NCBI GenBank assembly: GCA_000349905.1
Contig: KB722741.1
Coordinates: 48,285-112,284, forward strand
Length of the DNA stretch: 64,000 nt
DNA from: Volvariella volvacea V23
Taxonomy: Eukaryota; Basidiomycota; Agaricomycetes; Agaricales; Pluteaceae
Reading direction: 5' to 3'
Shown here: piece after piece, positions 1 to 11,030 of the stretch
How the letters are laid out: each line of letters begins with the position of its first letter
Position numbering within the stretch: position 1 is the stretch's first letter
Program-made: the position numbers and the translations under genes
The notes under the pieces: model-generated
Told to the model about the DNA's origin: nothing
Databases searched by the model: none
Seen by the model: the letters and a program-made list of their open reading frames with translations, nothing else

Positions 1-876
1 TTGCAAGCTTAAGGCTGGGGAGTCCAAAGGGACGGGTCACGTTACGATGAGGGGTGTCCTGAAGACTGGAACTAACCTCCGCACTCTACGCAATTCATCT
101 TCATCAACTCCCTAGTTCCGCCATATTATCCCCATACTGGCACTGCTCCTAACAATATAAATCACATGTACGGACATATACGCGCTCGGATTGGATCCTC
201 ATAAGTCGCCTAGAGATCTTGTTGGACGAGGGAAGATGGCCATAAGAGAAGCCGATACGCCTGATCTCGCTATCTAAGCAACAAGTGGCGTAACCAAGGA
301 CTCTAATATCGAGCTAATCAGACATACGTACCTGGCAGCCGCTCCATCCTAGGCCTATTGACTTCTTCCCCCGATGCTGATTCCATATCACGCACTTCAA
401 TTCCAGTAGCATGCGACTTGGTGAGAGAACTGAATACGGCCAGTTCGGGATGGTCAGTCGAGGGAGACGACCCACCCTAGGGAGCTAATGGCATGACAAT
501 GCCCAAGTCGAGACGTGTGCGGAGCGCAGTGGGCGAGTTGAAGGCAAAGCGCTCTGATTCCAACACGGGCAAACAACGAGCGGCTAATTCCGAATGGCAC
601 ACCGTGTAATTGATCATTGAGTGAAAAAGTGCCCAATAGATGTTGTTTAGGTTTAAAGCTGTTCTTGGGCTTAAGCCTTAGCCTGGAGATCTTGCATTTC
701 TTGGCACTCACTCGCCATAGGCAGATCAATCAACGACATGGGGTACGACTTAGGCATTTGTGAGTCAGGATTGACAAGAAGGACGATAAGGCAAGTGAAC
801 ACATGACACGGAGAGAAGAAGCATCGAAGCTACATGGCTTAAGCAAATAACGATAAGATTTAATAATATACAGTCG
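1..876. other. No recognisable gene
   Basis: Only short open frames with no family resemblance are present. I see no repeat, tRNA or promoter that I can support here. Confidence 0.5.
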
Positions 877-1440
877 CTATGCGAGGAAGCCAAGTAATAA
901 GGGGAAATGATGTATGGGGATAAACTCCGTCCATTTGACGTTTTGATACGCCGATTCTGACGTCAAGTCGTGAAGCTCAATGAAAGCAAGAAAGAGGATT
1001 AAGATACGACCAGCAAAGTAGAAAGGTGTACCAACGAATAAGGTTGGGTAGAGTATTATTGTGGACATGCTGTGGCAGACTCATTGGAGAGCTGAGTTGC
1101 CTGTTTTTTGTGCTCGTTTATGAGGCATTGGTGACTCGGGCTTATCTGATGGCAATCGAAGGATGAGAGAGGTCGTCATAGAGAGAGGGACAAAAGTGAT
1201 GAGGCTCTCCAGAGGAACACTCGGATGTCGCTAGGTAATTGGAAGTTCCATCCAAGAAGGTGAATTCCACAGAATATAACGCCTATCGCTGGCGCATAGA
1301 TTTGCAACAGGTCGCGCTGATATTCATCAAGCTTGGACGCATAGAACGGGTGAACATTTGTCCTTCTATTTCCATCTCCGTCTTTGGTCATCATTTCAGC
1401 AAGATGACCAAACAGCCTCCCCATAACCAACGCTGAATTG
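877..1440 (-). pseudogene. Family A relic, C-terminal half only
   Basis: A 3' fragment of a family A membrane-protein gene. Reading down from about 1430, one frame gives the loop and membrane part (GVIFCGIHLLGWNFQLPS, then LWRASSLL). After a frame break, a second frame at 1068-877 gives the last membrane segment and the family ending (SAYQNVKWTEFIP). The usual PHI-stop ending is lost: reading runs through into extra residues. No exon 1, intron or start is left. The loop with RRTNVHPFYASKL resembles the copy at 48399-49844 more than the adjacent gene at 1528-2986, so it derives from a different subfamily member and not from decay of a tandem copy of its neighbour. It lies directly downstream of, and in the same orientation as, that neighbour. 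Confidence 0.7.
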
Positions 1441-1527
1441 TCAGGAGGGGAAACCCGGCATATGTATATCGTATCAGCGACCGACGTTGACGAGAAACAG
1501 AGTGAAGGATGCACAAATTTGGTACGA

Positions 1528-2986
1528 CTAAATATGAGGAATAAACTCAGTCCACCTAACGTTCTGGTATGCAGAGTCGGGAAGAGCACGGAGGGTATAG
1601 AATGCGAGGAAGAAGTTGATGATGCGAGCGGTGAGATAGAGCGGGGGGCAAACATAGATAGTGAGCAAGTAGATTAACTGTCCCAGGAATCCTGCGAGAT
1701 CCGAGTCATATTTTTCGTTTATGAAAAGGAGAGCGGTTGTGATTGAGAGAAGTAAAGGAACAGCGGTGATGACGAGAGAAGAGGCCCTCCAAAGCCAGAG
1801 TTCGGTGGCCGTCGGGAATTGGAAACTCCATCCAATAAGGTGAATTCCGCCAAAAACGACACCAATCGCAGATCCATAAACTGTGGCATATGACATTTCT
1901 TGACCACCACGGAAGGGATTTATTCCAAACCAAAAATCTGCTTCTCTATGGGCAGTAATCCGCTCGACCATTGTGTCCACCAGAGGGGCTAACATAGCCG
2001 AAAATGGCTCTATGATCCATTTCTTCCAGACTGTCACAACCACTCCCCGATCTTGAATTGATCTTCTAAATCTCGAAAAAGACTCCTTCACCTCCTTCCA
2101 GGTTCCCGAATGTCGCACCTCCTCGCACTTCTCCTCTGGCCCATCCACCCTCTTTCCCTCTTCGTCAAAGTAGATCGGGTATTCGACGTTCAATGGTTTG
2201 TCCCACCACAACCCATACGTTATCACGTTCAACGTTGCGAAAGCGAGCGTCACTAGCTCGATTTCAGTTAGGACAAGGCCTTGGGTGTGTCGTGCGATAC
2301 ATTGTGCAACGAACCACGTGGTCTGGATGACGACAATGGCCTTTGCAAGCAAGTCACCTTTTCCATGATCCTTGATCTCTTTCTCGGATATGCGTGGTAT
2401 GTTAATACCGCGTACACTCTCATATCGCCGGTACGAGGGAGATACCCCAGTATGCACATGTCCGCCAACCACCTCATAGCGCGAGTGGCTAACTTGCAGT
2501 AGCCCTCCCATTTGGAGAAAGAACCCGTGTGTCCTCGTCCAGCCATGATCTTCGTCATCAGCCAGATTAGCATCAACACATCCACCGCTGTCTATTGCCC
2601 TCACCTTTCATTTCATCTGCTATTCTCCCCGCTTTTGTCCTCTCTCTGATCGCCCATATGATAATGAGCTCTGGTGCTAATAGCGCAAGCAGGGTAGTTC
2701 GAACCCTCATCCACTTCACCTGCATCCACGTGGCATAGTGACTTGGGACGTTATGGTGAACGGAGATATAGGTGCACAGCAAAATGACCCCGATGCAGCT
2801 GTACAAGATGTCGAAGAGCGTGCGAATGCGGGTGGGATCACATTGCGACTGTGGGACGATAGATGTGGCAGCGACGACAGCGTATACGGGACTTGGCCTC
2901 GAGTCAGGGTTTCCAGAAACCGAGACGGGTGCGGGAGAAGCGAGGGCTCGTGCGACGGCAGCAATGAAGAGACCAGCAAGGAACAT
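1528..2986 (-). CDS. Family A putative multi-pass membrane protein, intact (467 aa)
   Basis: Two exons, 2986-2605 and 2549-1528, joined by a 55 bp intron with donor GTGAGG, branch-like TGCTAAT and acceptor GAAG. The intron is phase 1, so the joined protein reads MK-D-HGWTRTHGFF. The N-terminus MFLAGLFIAAVARALASP looks like a signal peptide. It is followed by a Pro/Ser-rich stretch, the motif QCDPTR.RTLFDILYSCIGV with a membrane segment, and a second membrane segment near LLAPELIIIWAI. Exon 2 has the family blocks IPRISEKEI, WFVAQCIARH, WWDKPLNVEYPIYFDEEG, a variable hydrophilic loop, then hydrophobic segments ending EFIPHI. Function is unknown to me; a membrane location is inferred. The intron and 3' flank are close to those of 19892-21359, its apparent sister copy. 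The start is set by homology and by a TATAAG box about 40 bp upstream. Confidence 0.87.
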
Positions 2987-3022
2987 GGGTGTGTTGGTTC
3001 TTTACCTCCCTCAAGTCGTGCT

Positions 3023-3030
3023 CTCTTATA
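3023..3030 (-). promoter_or_regulatory. TATA box of the family A gene at 1528-2986
   Basis: TATAAGAG on the minus strand, about 37 bp upstream of the ATG at 2986. The same kind of box recurs at a similar distance before most family A copies. Confidence 0.6.
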
Positions 3031-4035
3031 TCTCATGGTTGTCGGTCTAATAACACCGCAATATCGTCAATTTTTCCTGTCATAAATCGAGGGTACCATA
3101 CCGCCTTTTAACCTTGCTTCACATCAGCAAGCGCCCTTTACCGACTTCTGGGGAGCATTTGTCCCAACTTGGCACAGGTGCCTATCCGACTGTCACAGGA
3201 GCAGCCATAAAGGGAATTGTGCCTTTGGCTGGGCGTAAATGCTGCTGAGCAGGCTGTGCTGTCCAGCTTTCTACGAGTCTTGGAGTCAACACTTGGCCAT
3301 TTCTGTGCTGCGACTTCTCGGGGAGGCAATCTTACAAGTTCAGCATAGGAGTGCTATATCTTTTTTTGTGCTGAAACTTACATACCGAAGCATTTGACTT
3401 CAAGAGCCACAATATCCCTTCTCCCTCTTGTGATCCCCAGCCAGTAGTGGCCGTATGTCACAACCCTGGAGCACCCTCAGCAATTCTATTCTGACGCATG
3501 TTTTGTCGTAGGTTAATCCTCATAACTCTTGATCATGTGTACTTGGATTGGACTTGGCAAAAAGGACCCCCTCCGCTGTCCTTAATGTCGACGAATCAGT
3601 GAAATTTAAGTTCCTACTCCCTCAGCTCACCCAATATATGCGCCTCAGATATCCGTTGGGACAGTCTCATGATAAATTTGACCATGCCTGGTAGCAAGGG
3701 TAGCAACTGCCATCTACGAAGAAGCCATACCAGGGCAGGTACCATAGTTGTTAGCATGGGCAGAGTCGATCCTTATGTGCTGAGGATAGCTCAGTTTGAT
3801 TTTATCCATTCAATCTTCTTAGTTGTCGCCGGAGGTTGCTTCCTGCGTTGAGAGTATTCCCCCTAAACGAATTGTATGTGCTTTCAGCATAAGTCGTGAA
3901 TTATTGCGTGTCTGTTCATACGAGCGGACAGCTGATGCTCCTATCAGATAAAAATAGACACCACGGTAAGGGTCGTGCTACGATCGAGGGATGATACAAG
4001 AAGGGTGCTGTGCGGTTCGAGTGGCGAATAGAAGG
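3031..4035. other. Intergenic space between divergent family A copies
   Basis: About 1 kb between the divergent copies at 1528-2986(-) and 4080-5571(+). No gene is recognisable. It should hold both upstream regions. Confidence 0.5.
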
Positions 4036-4043
4036 TATAAATA
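4036..4043 (+). promoter_or_regulatory. TATA box of the family A pseudogene at 4080
   Basis: TATAAATA, 37 bp before the ATG at 4080. The promoter core is still in place although the gene is broken. Confidence 0.55.
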
Positions 4044-4079
4044 GATTTGAAAGGAGATGAAGACAACCTAACCATACCT

Positions 4080-5571
4080 ATGTTCCTCGCAGGTCTTTTC
4101 CTTGCGGCATTTGCACGATCCCTCGCCTCCCCCGTATCCACAACAGCCGCTGGCAACGCCAACGTTATTTCAAACCCTATAGCTGCCATTGTCACTCCCA
4201 CTATAGGCCGCCAGCTGTACTGCGATCCCACCCAAACAAGGACGCTCTTCAATATACTGTACAGCTGCATCGGAGTGGTCTTTCTATGTGCGTACATTTC
4301 AGTACACCACAACATCCCAGATCGGAATGCCTCGTGGGCGCAAGTCAAATGGATAAAAGTCAGGACGACGTTATATGCGCTGCTGGCGCCTGAGTTTGTG
4401 ATCATGTGGGCGATACGGGAAAGAATCAAGGCAGGGAGGATAGTGGAAAAGATGAAAGGTGAGGCTTGTCCCCTCGAGGACTATCTAAGATGGAACTGGT
4501 ACTCACCGACATGGATACAAAGGCCACGGGTGGACAAAGACGCATGGATTCTTTATCCAGATGGGAGGGTTGGTGCAGGTTCAGCCTGACTCGACGTATA
4601 GGGTCTTACGCAACCGTCAGCGAGTCCCTGATGGCTCTGGTGGGACACAATTCAAGATGCTAGATGAATATCAGATACCACGCATTTCGGAGAAGGAGAT
4701 CAATGACCTTGGAAAGGGTGACATACTTGCGAAAGCGATCGTCGTCATCCAAACCACATGGTTTGTAGCGCAGTGCATTGCTCGCCATGTTCAAGGTCTT
4801 GCTTGTTCTTACCGAAACCGAATTGGTGACTCTGGCGTTCGCGACTTTGAACGTGATTATGTATGGGCTGTGGTGGGATAAACCATTAAACGTCGAGTAT
4901 CCTATCTATTTTGACGAGGAAGGAAAGCGTGTGGATGGACTAGAGGAGGAGAAGAATGAGGAGGCTTGGTACAGAGAGGCCTGGAACACCGTGAAAGGGT
5001 TTCTACTACGATCGGGAGAGGGGGTTGCTGGGAGCCGGAAAGGCTCTCGTCTAGATCTTGGAGGGGCTTTTGTGATGATCTTGGAGAAGGTGATCGTGGG
5101 TCCATTTTCGGCGGTTTTTGGTCCCCTTATGGACATGGTGGTTGAACGGGAGGGCAACAACCGGAGAGATAATTTCTTTGATCCGATGGACGCCCACATC
5201 AGCAGTTAGTATCTCGCCACCGTTTATAGATCGGCAATCGGAGTGATTTTTGGTGCAATCCACCTCATTGGCTGGGGTTTTCAGTTTCCGACAACCACCG
5301 AGCTGCTGCTGTGGAGGGCTTCTCTCGTCATCACCGTTGTTCCTCTCCTTCTCGCAGTCTCAGCCACTCTCATCTTTCTGTTCCATGAATATGAATCAGA
5401 CGTCGCGGCAATCTTGGGGTCATGCTCTATTCCCTAACTCTCTACGTTTGCCCTCTTTTCTACCTCGCCGGTCGTGGCGTCAACCTCTTCCTTGCCGTTT
5501 CCACTCTCCGTGCTCTTCCCGATTCTGCATATCGAAATGTAAGGTGGTCGCAATTCCTTCCCCATATCTAG
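4080..5571 (+). pseudogene. Family A pseudogene, full length, several lesions
   Basis: Full-length family A copy. Exon 1 (4080-4458) is intact, with signal peptide MFLAGLFLAAFARSLASP. The intron is 4459-4522 and is still phase 1. Exon 2 carries three clear lesions. First, CTTG is duplicated in tandem (4798-4801 and 4802-4805), a +4 frameshift inside IARHVQGL/VLTETELVTLAF. Second, a TAG at 5207-5209 sits in frame just before the segment TVYRSAIGVIF. Third, an indel near 5415-5420 shifts frame inside the last hydrophobic region. One serine codon is also missing in RASLVIT. Outside these points each frame is still clearly alignable and the ending SQFLPHI-stop is present at 5571, so the damage looks recent. 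It is divergent from the intact copy at 1528-2986. A truncated N-terminal product could still be made. Confidence 0.88.
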
Positions 5572-7500
5572 CCTTTCACTCTGTTGGTACGTTGCTCATT
5601 TTGTCCCTCGCGTTGATCGTTTATACAGTTTGCGTAACATTGTTTTCCGTTACTTCGGTTCATAAGTCATCAATCGATATTCATGGGTCTTGTATCGACA
5701 TGATAGTTCATTTTCGAATGTTGTGGCTGCCATTTTACATACACTCCTGCCTTTCCCCATATAGCACTGCCGTACTCTCAAACCACTCGCTCTTCTCACT
5801 TTGCAATAATATGCGGTGTATTGTGCAAGTTATTGGGGAGATCAAGTGCATAGATGTCGAACAGTAGGTCGTGGTTGTAGGCTGTACGAGTTCGTGATCG
5901 ATAGGCGCATGTGTCGCGCCTACTCCGGAAGTAGCGGCGAGATGCACAACACGAGGACCTGGGATATAGGAGACATGGCGGATTGCAGAATGGCGCTGAT
6001 AGAAGACTTGAACTACTCGGGTAATTAGGTAATCGCATCCATAGCACTTGAATCATAGGTGCCCACCTGATTAGCTAAATCTTTCAACGGCTTCTTGGAG
6101 TTTTGCTGTGCCATCCCATTCTGGCTCATTCGTTGCCTATTCTAACAGAATTTTAATGTATATGCGGGGTCGAAAGACAGAAGACGAGTAGTGACGATAG
6201 AACATACCTGACCGACCCTCTTATGTTACTCAATCCTCTTCCAATGTCTTCCATTACAAATCCTCATCTTGTCAAAATTTCGCACATTGGATTTGTAGGC
6301 ACCGACACGACGTCCTTTCACTTTTCTTCTGATAAAGTATCGTTACGTACTTGAAGACGTCGATAAATGCAGAACCCGAGGAAGGCGTTGCGCCAAGGCC
6401 CGCGTTGTTTGTTCTTGCTATTTTCGCAAGTCATCGCCTTCTCAGCTCGCTCTTGACCTTCCTAACATCCCACGACGATCTATAGTCTATACATGCGAAC
6501 ATACCCATGTCTGAAAAGATCTCAGCTCGAATGCTCACGAGTTCTACCTTTGGGGCGACCATTGCACCATTTGGATTTAGTGGGGGTATCATTTAGTGTG
6601 TTGACTCGTCGGAATTAATCTCTTCCATTCTTTCTTGTGACCGAGCTGACAGATTTGGTAGCTTTTGATGTTTTCTTCATTGTGAGGATATAAAGGACTA
6701 TAGAGGGCATGCTCATCCTCACGCAATTGTGGATGTGGAGCGACATCTCACAACGCTCAGGTATTCTCTCCATGTCAGGGAGAGATTGACCCGACCAAGC
6801 AATTCGTGTGCGATCCAGTATCCGCCTGAATCGTGAATCTGGGAACCACTAGAGAAAACTCGCTTATGAGCTGGGATAGCGGTGGAGTCTGGGTAAAGAA
6901 GACGTGCCAGGGAGTAAAACAAGAACGTGAGGAAGGATTGCCAGGATTTGCATCGACACTCCAGGTTAGTCTTGACCTCCTCCAACTGATATTTTTCATT
7001 CAACGTTTCATATGTAGCACCTCCAGTAATCTCTGCACTCTATCCTTTGTCCTGCCTGGTGGTATAGGAAGCAACCCCGTACGACGGACTAAGGGGTCTG
7101 AACGGATAATCAAGGCCACCAGGCCAGACGCTGGATATTTAAGCCAAGTTACGGATCATCCTCAGCGCATGGACCCACACAGGTGATCGTAGCAACTGCT
7201 GGTATAGTCCCTCATAGACAACAATTGTTGCCATAGGGGTTAGGCGTGGCGGGGCATCGTTATGCAACCCACCGAAGCGCAGATATTGACAAAAGGGGGT
7301 TCTTATATTCGTTAATCTCTTAATAGCACAGTATTAAAGACGCCTGGAGAGAGCTTCCTCTACCAAATTCAATCGGTGTGCAATTTTTGAAGTGTTGGTC
7401 ACGGCGTTTGACGTTCAACGGGTCAGATTCAAGATAAAATAACGGGTAGGGAATGCCCTCCAATTAACTAGAAGGCGATGAAAGTTGGAGACACGTTCAA
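5572..7500. other. Long gene-free stretch
   Basis: Only unconvincing short frames are seen, the longest 117 codons at 6833-7186(+), with no motif, signal peptide or paralog. I see no mobile element. Confidence 0.45.
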
Positions 7501-7690
7501 GATTGCTGTACCGCACACTGCCAGACTCGGCTACCAAGCTCCCATCCTGGACTTATTCTCAATTGATTGTCCTAGGCTGATTATAGATATGCAGTATGGT
7601 TGACGTGGAGAATGTTGATGGTTCCTCACATGACCGTCCTCGTGTATGGATAAGGAGAGGGTTGGTACCCAAATTGAATTGGAATAGACG
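7501..7690 (+). repeat. Duplicated upstream region, copy 1 (before 7917-9334)
   Basis: This stretch is shared, with substitutions, with 9972-10169. The best blocks are cctcgtgtatggataagg and aaattgaattggaatag. It lies 230-420 bp before the family A start at 7917, so it is probably part of the ancestral 5' flank of that gene. Confidence 0.65.
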
Positions 7691-7916
7691 CTCTTGATGG
7701 CAAAATGCGACTATCCCTGGCAATATCAAGATGCTTGTCGCATTCCGAAAACCTGGCGACTTGGTTTCATACATGATTGACTTGACAAGGGTGACAGGGC
7801 AGTGCGGCCAGACCACCTAATCAAGCGCTGAATCGATTAGATCGCGGTGGTGATTGATGGGGGTTAGATAAAAGAAGACGGAGACGAATGAAGACGAAGA
7901 CAACTCAAACGCACCG

Positions 7917-9334
7917 ATGTTCCTCGCCGGTCTGTTCATCGCAGCGTTTGCGCGAGCCCTCGCCTCTCCCGTATCCATTGCGATCCCTGGAAACCCCAAC
8001 TCGAGCCCAAGTCCCGTATGCGTTGTCGTCGCTGCTGCCTCGATTGTACCGCAGTCGCAATGTGATCCTACCCGGACCAGGACGCTGTTCGACATTCTGT
8101 ACAGCTGCATCGGGGTCATCATTCTATGTACTTATATCTCTATTCACCATAACCTCCCGGATCGAGAAGCGTCGTGGATGGGGATTAAGTGGTCCCGAAT
8201 TAGGACGGCATTGTATGCATTGCTTGCTCCAGAGTTCGTCATTATGTGGGCGATAAGGGAAAGGATCATGGCAGGAAAGATAGCGGAGGAGATGAAAGGT
8301 GAGCAGCACCTAAAAACTGGATGGGCTGATACTCACAGGTTGTAGATCATGGATGGACAAGAACGCACGGTTTCTTTGTTCAAATGGGAGGTTTGGTGCA
8401 ACTTGAGAGTGACTCGACCGAGTACGTCTTGCACTATAGTGGCATATCAGACGTCAAGATACCACGCATCCCCGAGAAAGAGATCAGGGACCATGGAAAA
8501 GGCGACTTACTCGCAAAGGCCATCGTCGTCATCCAGACCACATGGTTCGTTGCACAATGCATTGCACGACACACCCAAGGTCTTGTCCTGACCGAAATCG
8601 AGTTGGTCACCCTTGCTTTCGCAACGTTGAATGTGATCACTTATGGGCTGTGGTGGCACAAGCCGCTGAACATCGAATACCCGATATACTTTAATGAGGA
8701 GGGAAAGCGGGTGGACGGGCCAGAAGAGAAGAAGAGCGAAGAAGTGTGGTATCGAGGAATGTGGGAGGGCGTTACGGAGTACTTTATGGAATGGAAGGAT
8801 TCCATTGAGAATCGAGGAGTGGTTGTGACAGTCTTCGTGAAGGGGATCGCAGAACCCTTTTCGGCCGTGTTCGGCCCTCTGATGGACATGATGATTGAGC
8901 GGAACAGTGAAGACAGAGGAGAGAATTTCCTTGATGCAATGGACCCAGATGAGGACGACAAAGAAGGGTTCCATGCTACGGTTTACGGATCAGCGATTGG
9001 GGTTATCTTTGGCGGGATTCATCTCATTGGCTGGAATTTTGAATTCCCTACAACTATCGAACTCTGGCTTTGGAGGACTTCTTCTCTCGTCATCACCGCT
9101 GTTCCTCTGCTTCTTGCAATCTCAGTTGCTCTCATATTCCTTGCCTACACGATTGACTCAGTACTCACAGAGCGCCCAGCCATTTTCCTACATCGCCTAA
9201 TTCTTTATGTTTGCCCACTCATCTATCTTGCTGCGCGTATCGTCAATCTCTTCCTCGCGTTCTTCACCCTCCGTGCTCTCCCCGAATCCGCATACCAAAA
9301 CGTTAGGTGGACAGAATTTATTCCTCATATTTAG
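7917..9334 (+). CDS. Family A putative multi-pass membrane protein, intact (456 aa)
   Basis: Exons 7917-8298 and 8346-9334 are joined by a 47 bp phase-1 intron (GTGAGC...TGTAG), giving MK-D-HGWTRTHGFFVQMGG. The N-terminal MFLAGLFIAAFARALASP is a likely signal peptide. Next come a Pro/Ser-rich segment, SQCDPTRTRTLFDILYSCIG with a membrane span, and LLAPEFVIMWAIRERI. Exon 2 keeps IPEKEIRDHGKGDLLAKA, WFVAQCIARHTQGL, WWHKPLNIEYPIYFNEEG, an acidic loop, then GVIFGGIHLIGW and further membrane spans ending EFIPHI. The reading frame has no damage. No catalytic motif is visible and the function is unknown to me. A TATA-like GATAAAAG lies about 45 bp upstream. A copy of its upstream region stands alone at 9972-10169. 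Confidence 0.88.
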
Positions 9335-9971
9335 TCAGGCCTGATCAGCGAGGTCTCCGCTCTGTTTCCCGTCGGCTTTGTCGTTAACCCAACCTTCATA
9401 AGCTAGTTTCCCCACTTGTTGATTCGTTTAGTGCTCATTTCGTCTCACAAGCCAATTTTGTGAGGATACAATAGTTCTGCGGTAAATGTCGTCACTATGG
9501 CTGTATGTGCACCGGAAACCTAGTTTCGTCCATATAGATCCTTCATGTTCTATTTTGTCCTCAACCGCTCTCAAATTCACTAGCTGTTGCTACCCGCAAT
9601 CTATTACTTCCATAGCATCGTTGAATGGTGCCTGGATAACCAGGTTCCACCTCGTGGATCAAAGGTCCTCATCTCTCTGTTAGAGATATCAAGCCGTCAG
9701 ACTAAGTACGTCGGAAACTTGAAGCCTAGTGAAATGTTTACCATCAAGATCCATCAGGAGCTGTCCATCACGTCCCTGCGCAGTGTTATCGCTGTCTATT
9801 ACTTCAATAGGAGAATTGATGGCGTGGGTCCCAGTAAGGAGAGTGTTAGCTTGCTACATGAGTAATAAAAAAAGGGATTGTGTGTAATGGCTCACCCGTA
9901 TTCCTGGGCTCAAGTAGATTCTCCTTTAAGCAAAAATCTTTGGCCTTCTGGTGAGCTATCACAAACGTACT
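9335..9971. other. 3' flank of family A gene, no gene seen
   Basis: The 3' flank of 7917-9334. The short frames here (up to 92 codons) have no paralog or motif and are not supported. Confidence 0.45.
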
Positions 9972-10169
9972 CAAATCCCTGTACTGCACATTACCAAACT
10001 CGTCTGCAAAGCTCATTTTCCGGTCTCACCTTCAGTTAATTGCGTCAATGCATATTGCGGATATTTGTAGAATGACACATTGACGTGCAGAATGTTGTCT
10101 GTTCAATGCATGATCGACCTCGTGTATGGATAAGGGGATAGTTGACGCCCAAATTGAATTGGAATAGGC
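9972..10169 (+). repeat. Duplicated upstream region, orphan copy
   Basis: A second copy of the 5' flank found at 7501-7690. It shares in order the blocks ctgtac.gcaca, cgtg.agaatgttg, cctcgtgtatggataagg and aaattgaattggaatag. No family A reading frame follows. The next gene starts at 11031, more than 850 bp away. It is probably the remains of a lost gene copy or a displaced promoter. Confidence 0.6.
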
Positions 10170-10984
10170 ACTTCTGCAGCGTAGTTGCTCTTATCTACGG
10201 AGCTTCGATCAGTATTATAGCGCTCCCTGTACCCCGTTTGCTCGATGTTGGCTTCGATGCATGCTTTCCATGAAAAGGGTGCATGAAGTTTGATGTCCAA
10301 AGGAATGGCCGTCATACTGGATTGATGGCATGTAGCAGCGGAAAGGATAATCGAGAGCAGAAGTTGTCATATTAAAAATGATATAGTGAGTGCGACATAT
10401 ATGGTTTGCATAGCGAGTGAATGGCACGCAAGCCAATGCTATTCACCATGTTGCTGAGGATGGAGATAAAACCACATAGTGCGTTCAAGTCCATATGGCG
10501 CATGCAATACCTGTCCGCAATCAGTGAGAAATAGAAACATTGATTAATGACGTTATTGTGCTTTCTAATCATTCCTTGTGCAATAGCACATTATGAGTCC
10601 CTGTACCACGCACCAACGGAGCTAAGAGCGCAGTCTAACCAGCGGGCTCATTCTCAGTCAATTGGATGACCACCGAGCATGAGTTTTCGGTGAAGGCCGT
10701 GCTGACATATGGATTGTTGACGGCTTGCTGTGTAACCATCTTTGCGTAGGAGATGAAGGAAGATTAATGCCCATATGGGGTTGGGATAGATGTTCCCTGA
10801 AGCGAAATAGAAATGGTCGTGGTATTTGAAGAAGTTTCATGACTCTGATAGCATCCCGAAAACTCGGCGATTTTTGCTCAGTGTTGTTCTCATGGATGAT
10901 TTAAGTATATCATGGAACTGTACCCAGAATGCTGGCTTCAGCGTTAAGTCGATCGAATTGCACAGTTGGTCAGACAGGGATATG
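10170..10984. other. Upstream region of 11031-12458
   Basis: No gene. The part at about 10590-10870 weakly echoes the same upstream repeat (ccctgtacca, ctcagtcaattg, agcatcccgaaaact), which suggests a third, more diverged 5' flank copy belonging to the gene at 11031. Confidence 0.4.
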
Positions 10985-10992
10985 TATAAAAA
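10985..10992 (+). promoter_or_regulatory. TATA box of 11031-12458
   Basis: TATAAAAA, 39 bp before the ATG at 11031. Confidence 0.6.
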
Positions 10993-11030
10993 TGTAATCA
11001 ACCGAGGACCTAGAGAATCCAGGCGCACCT

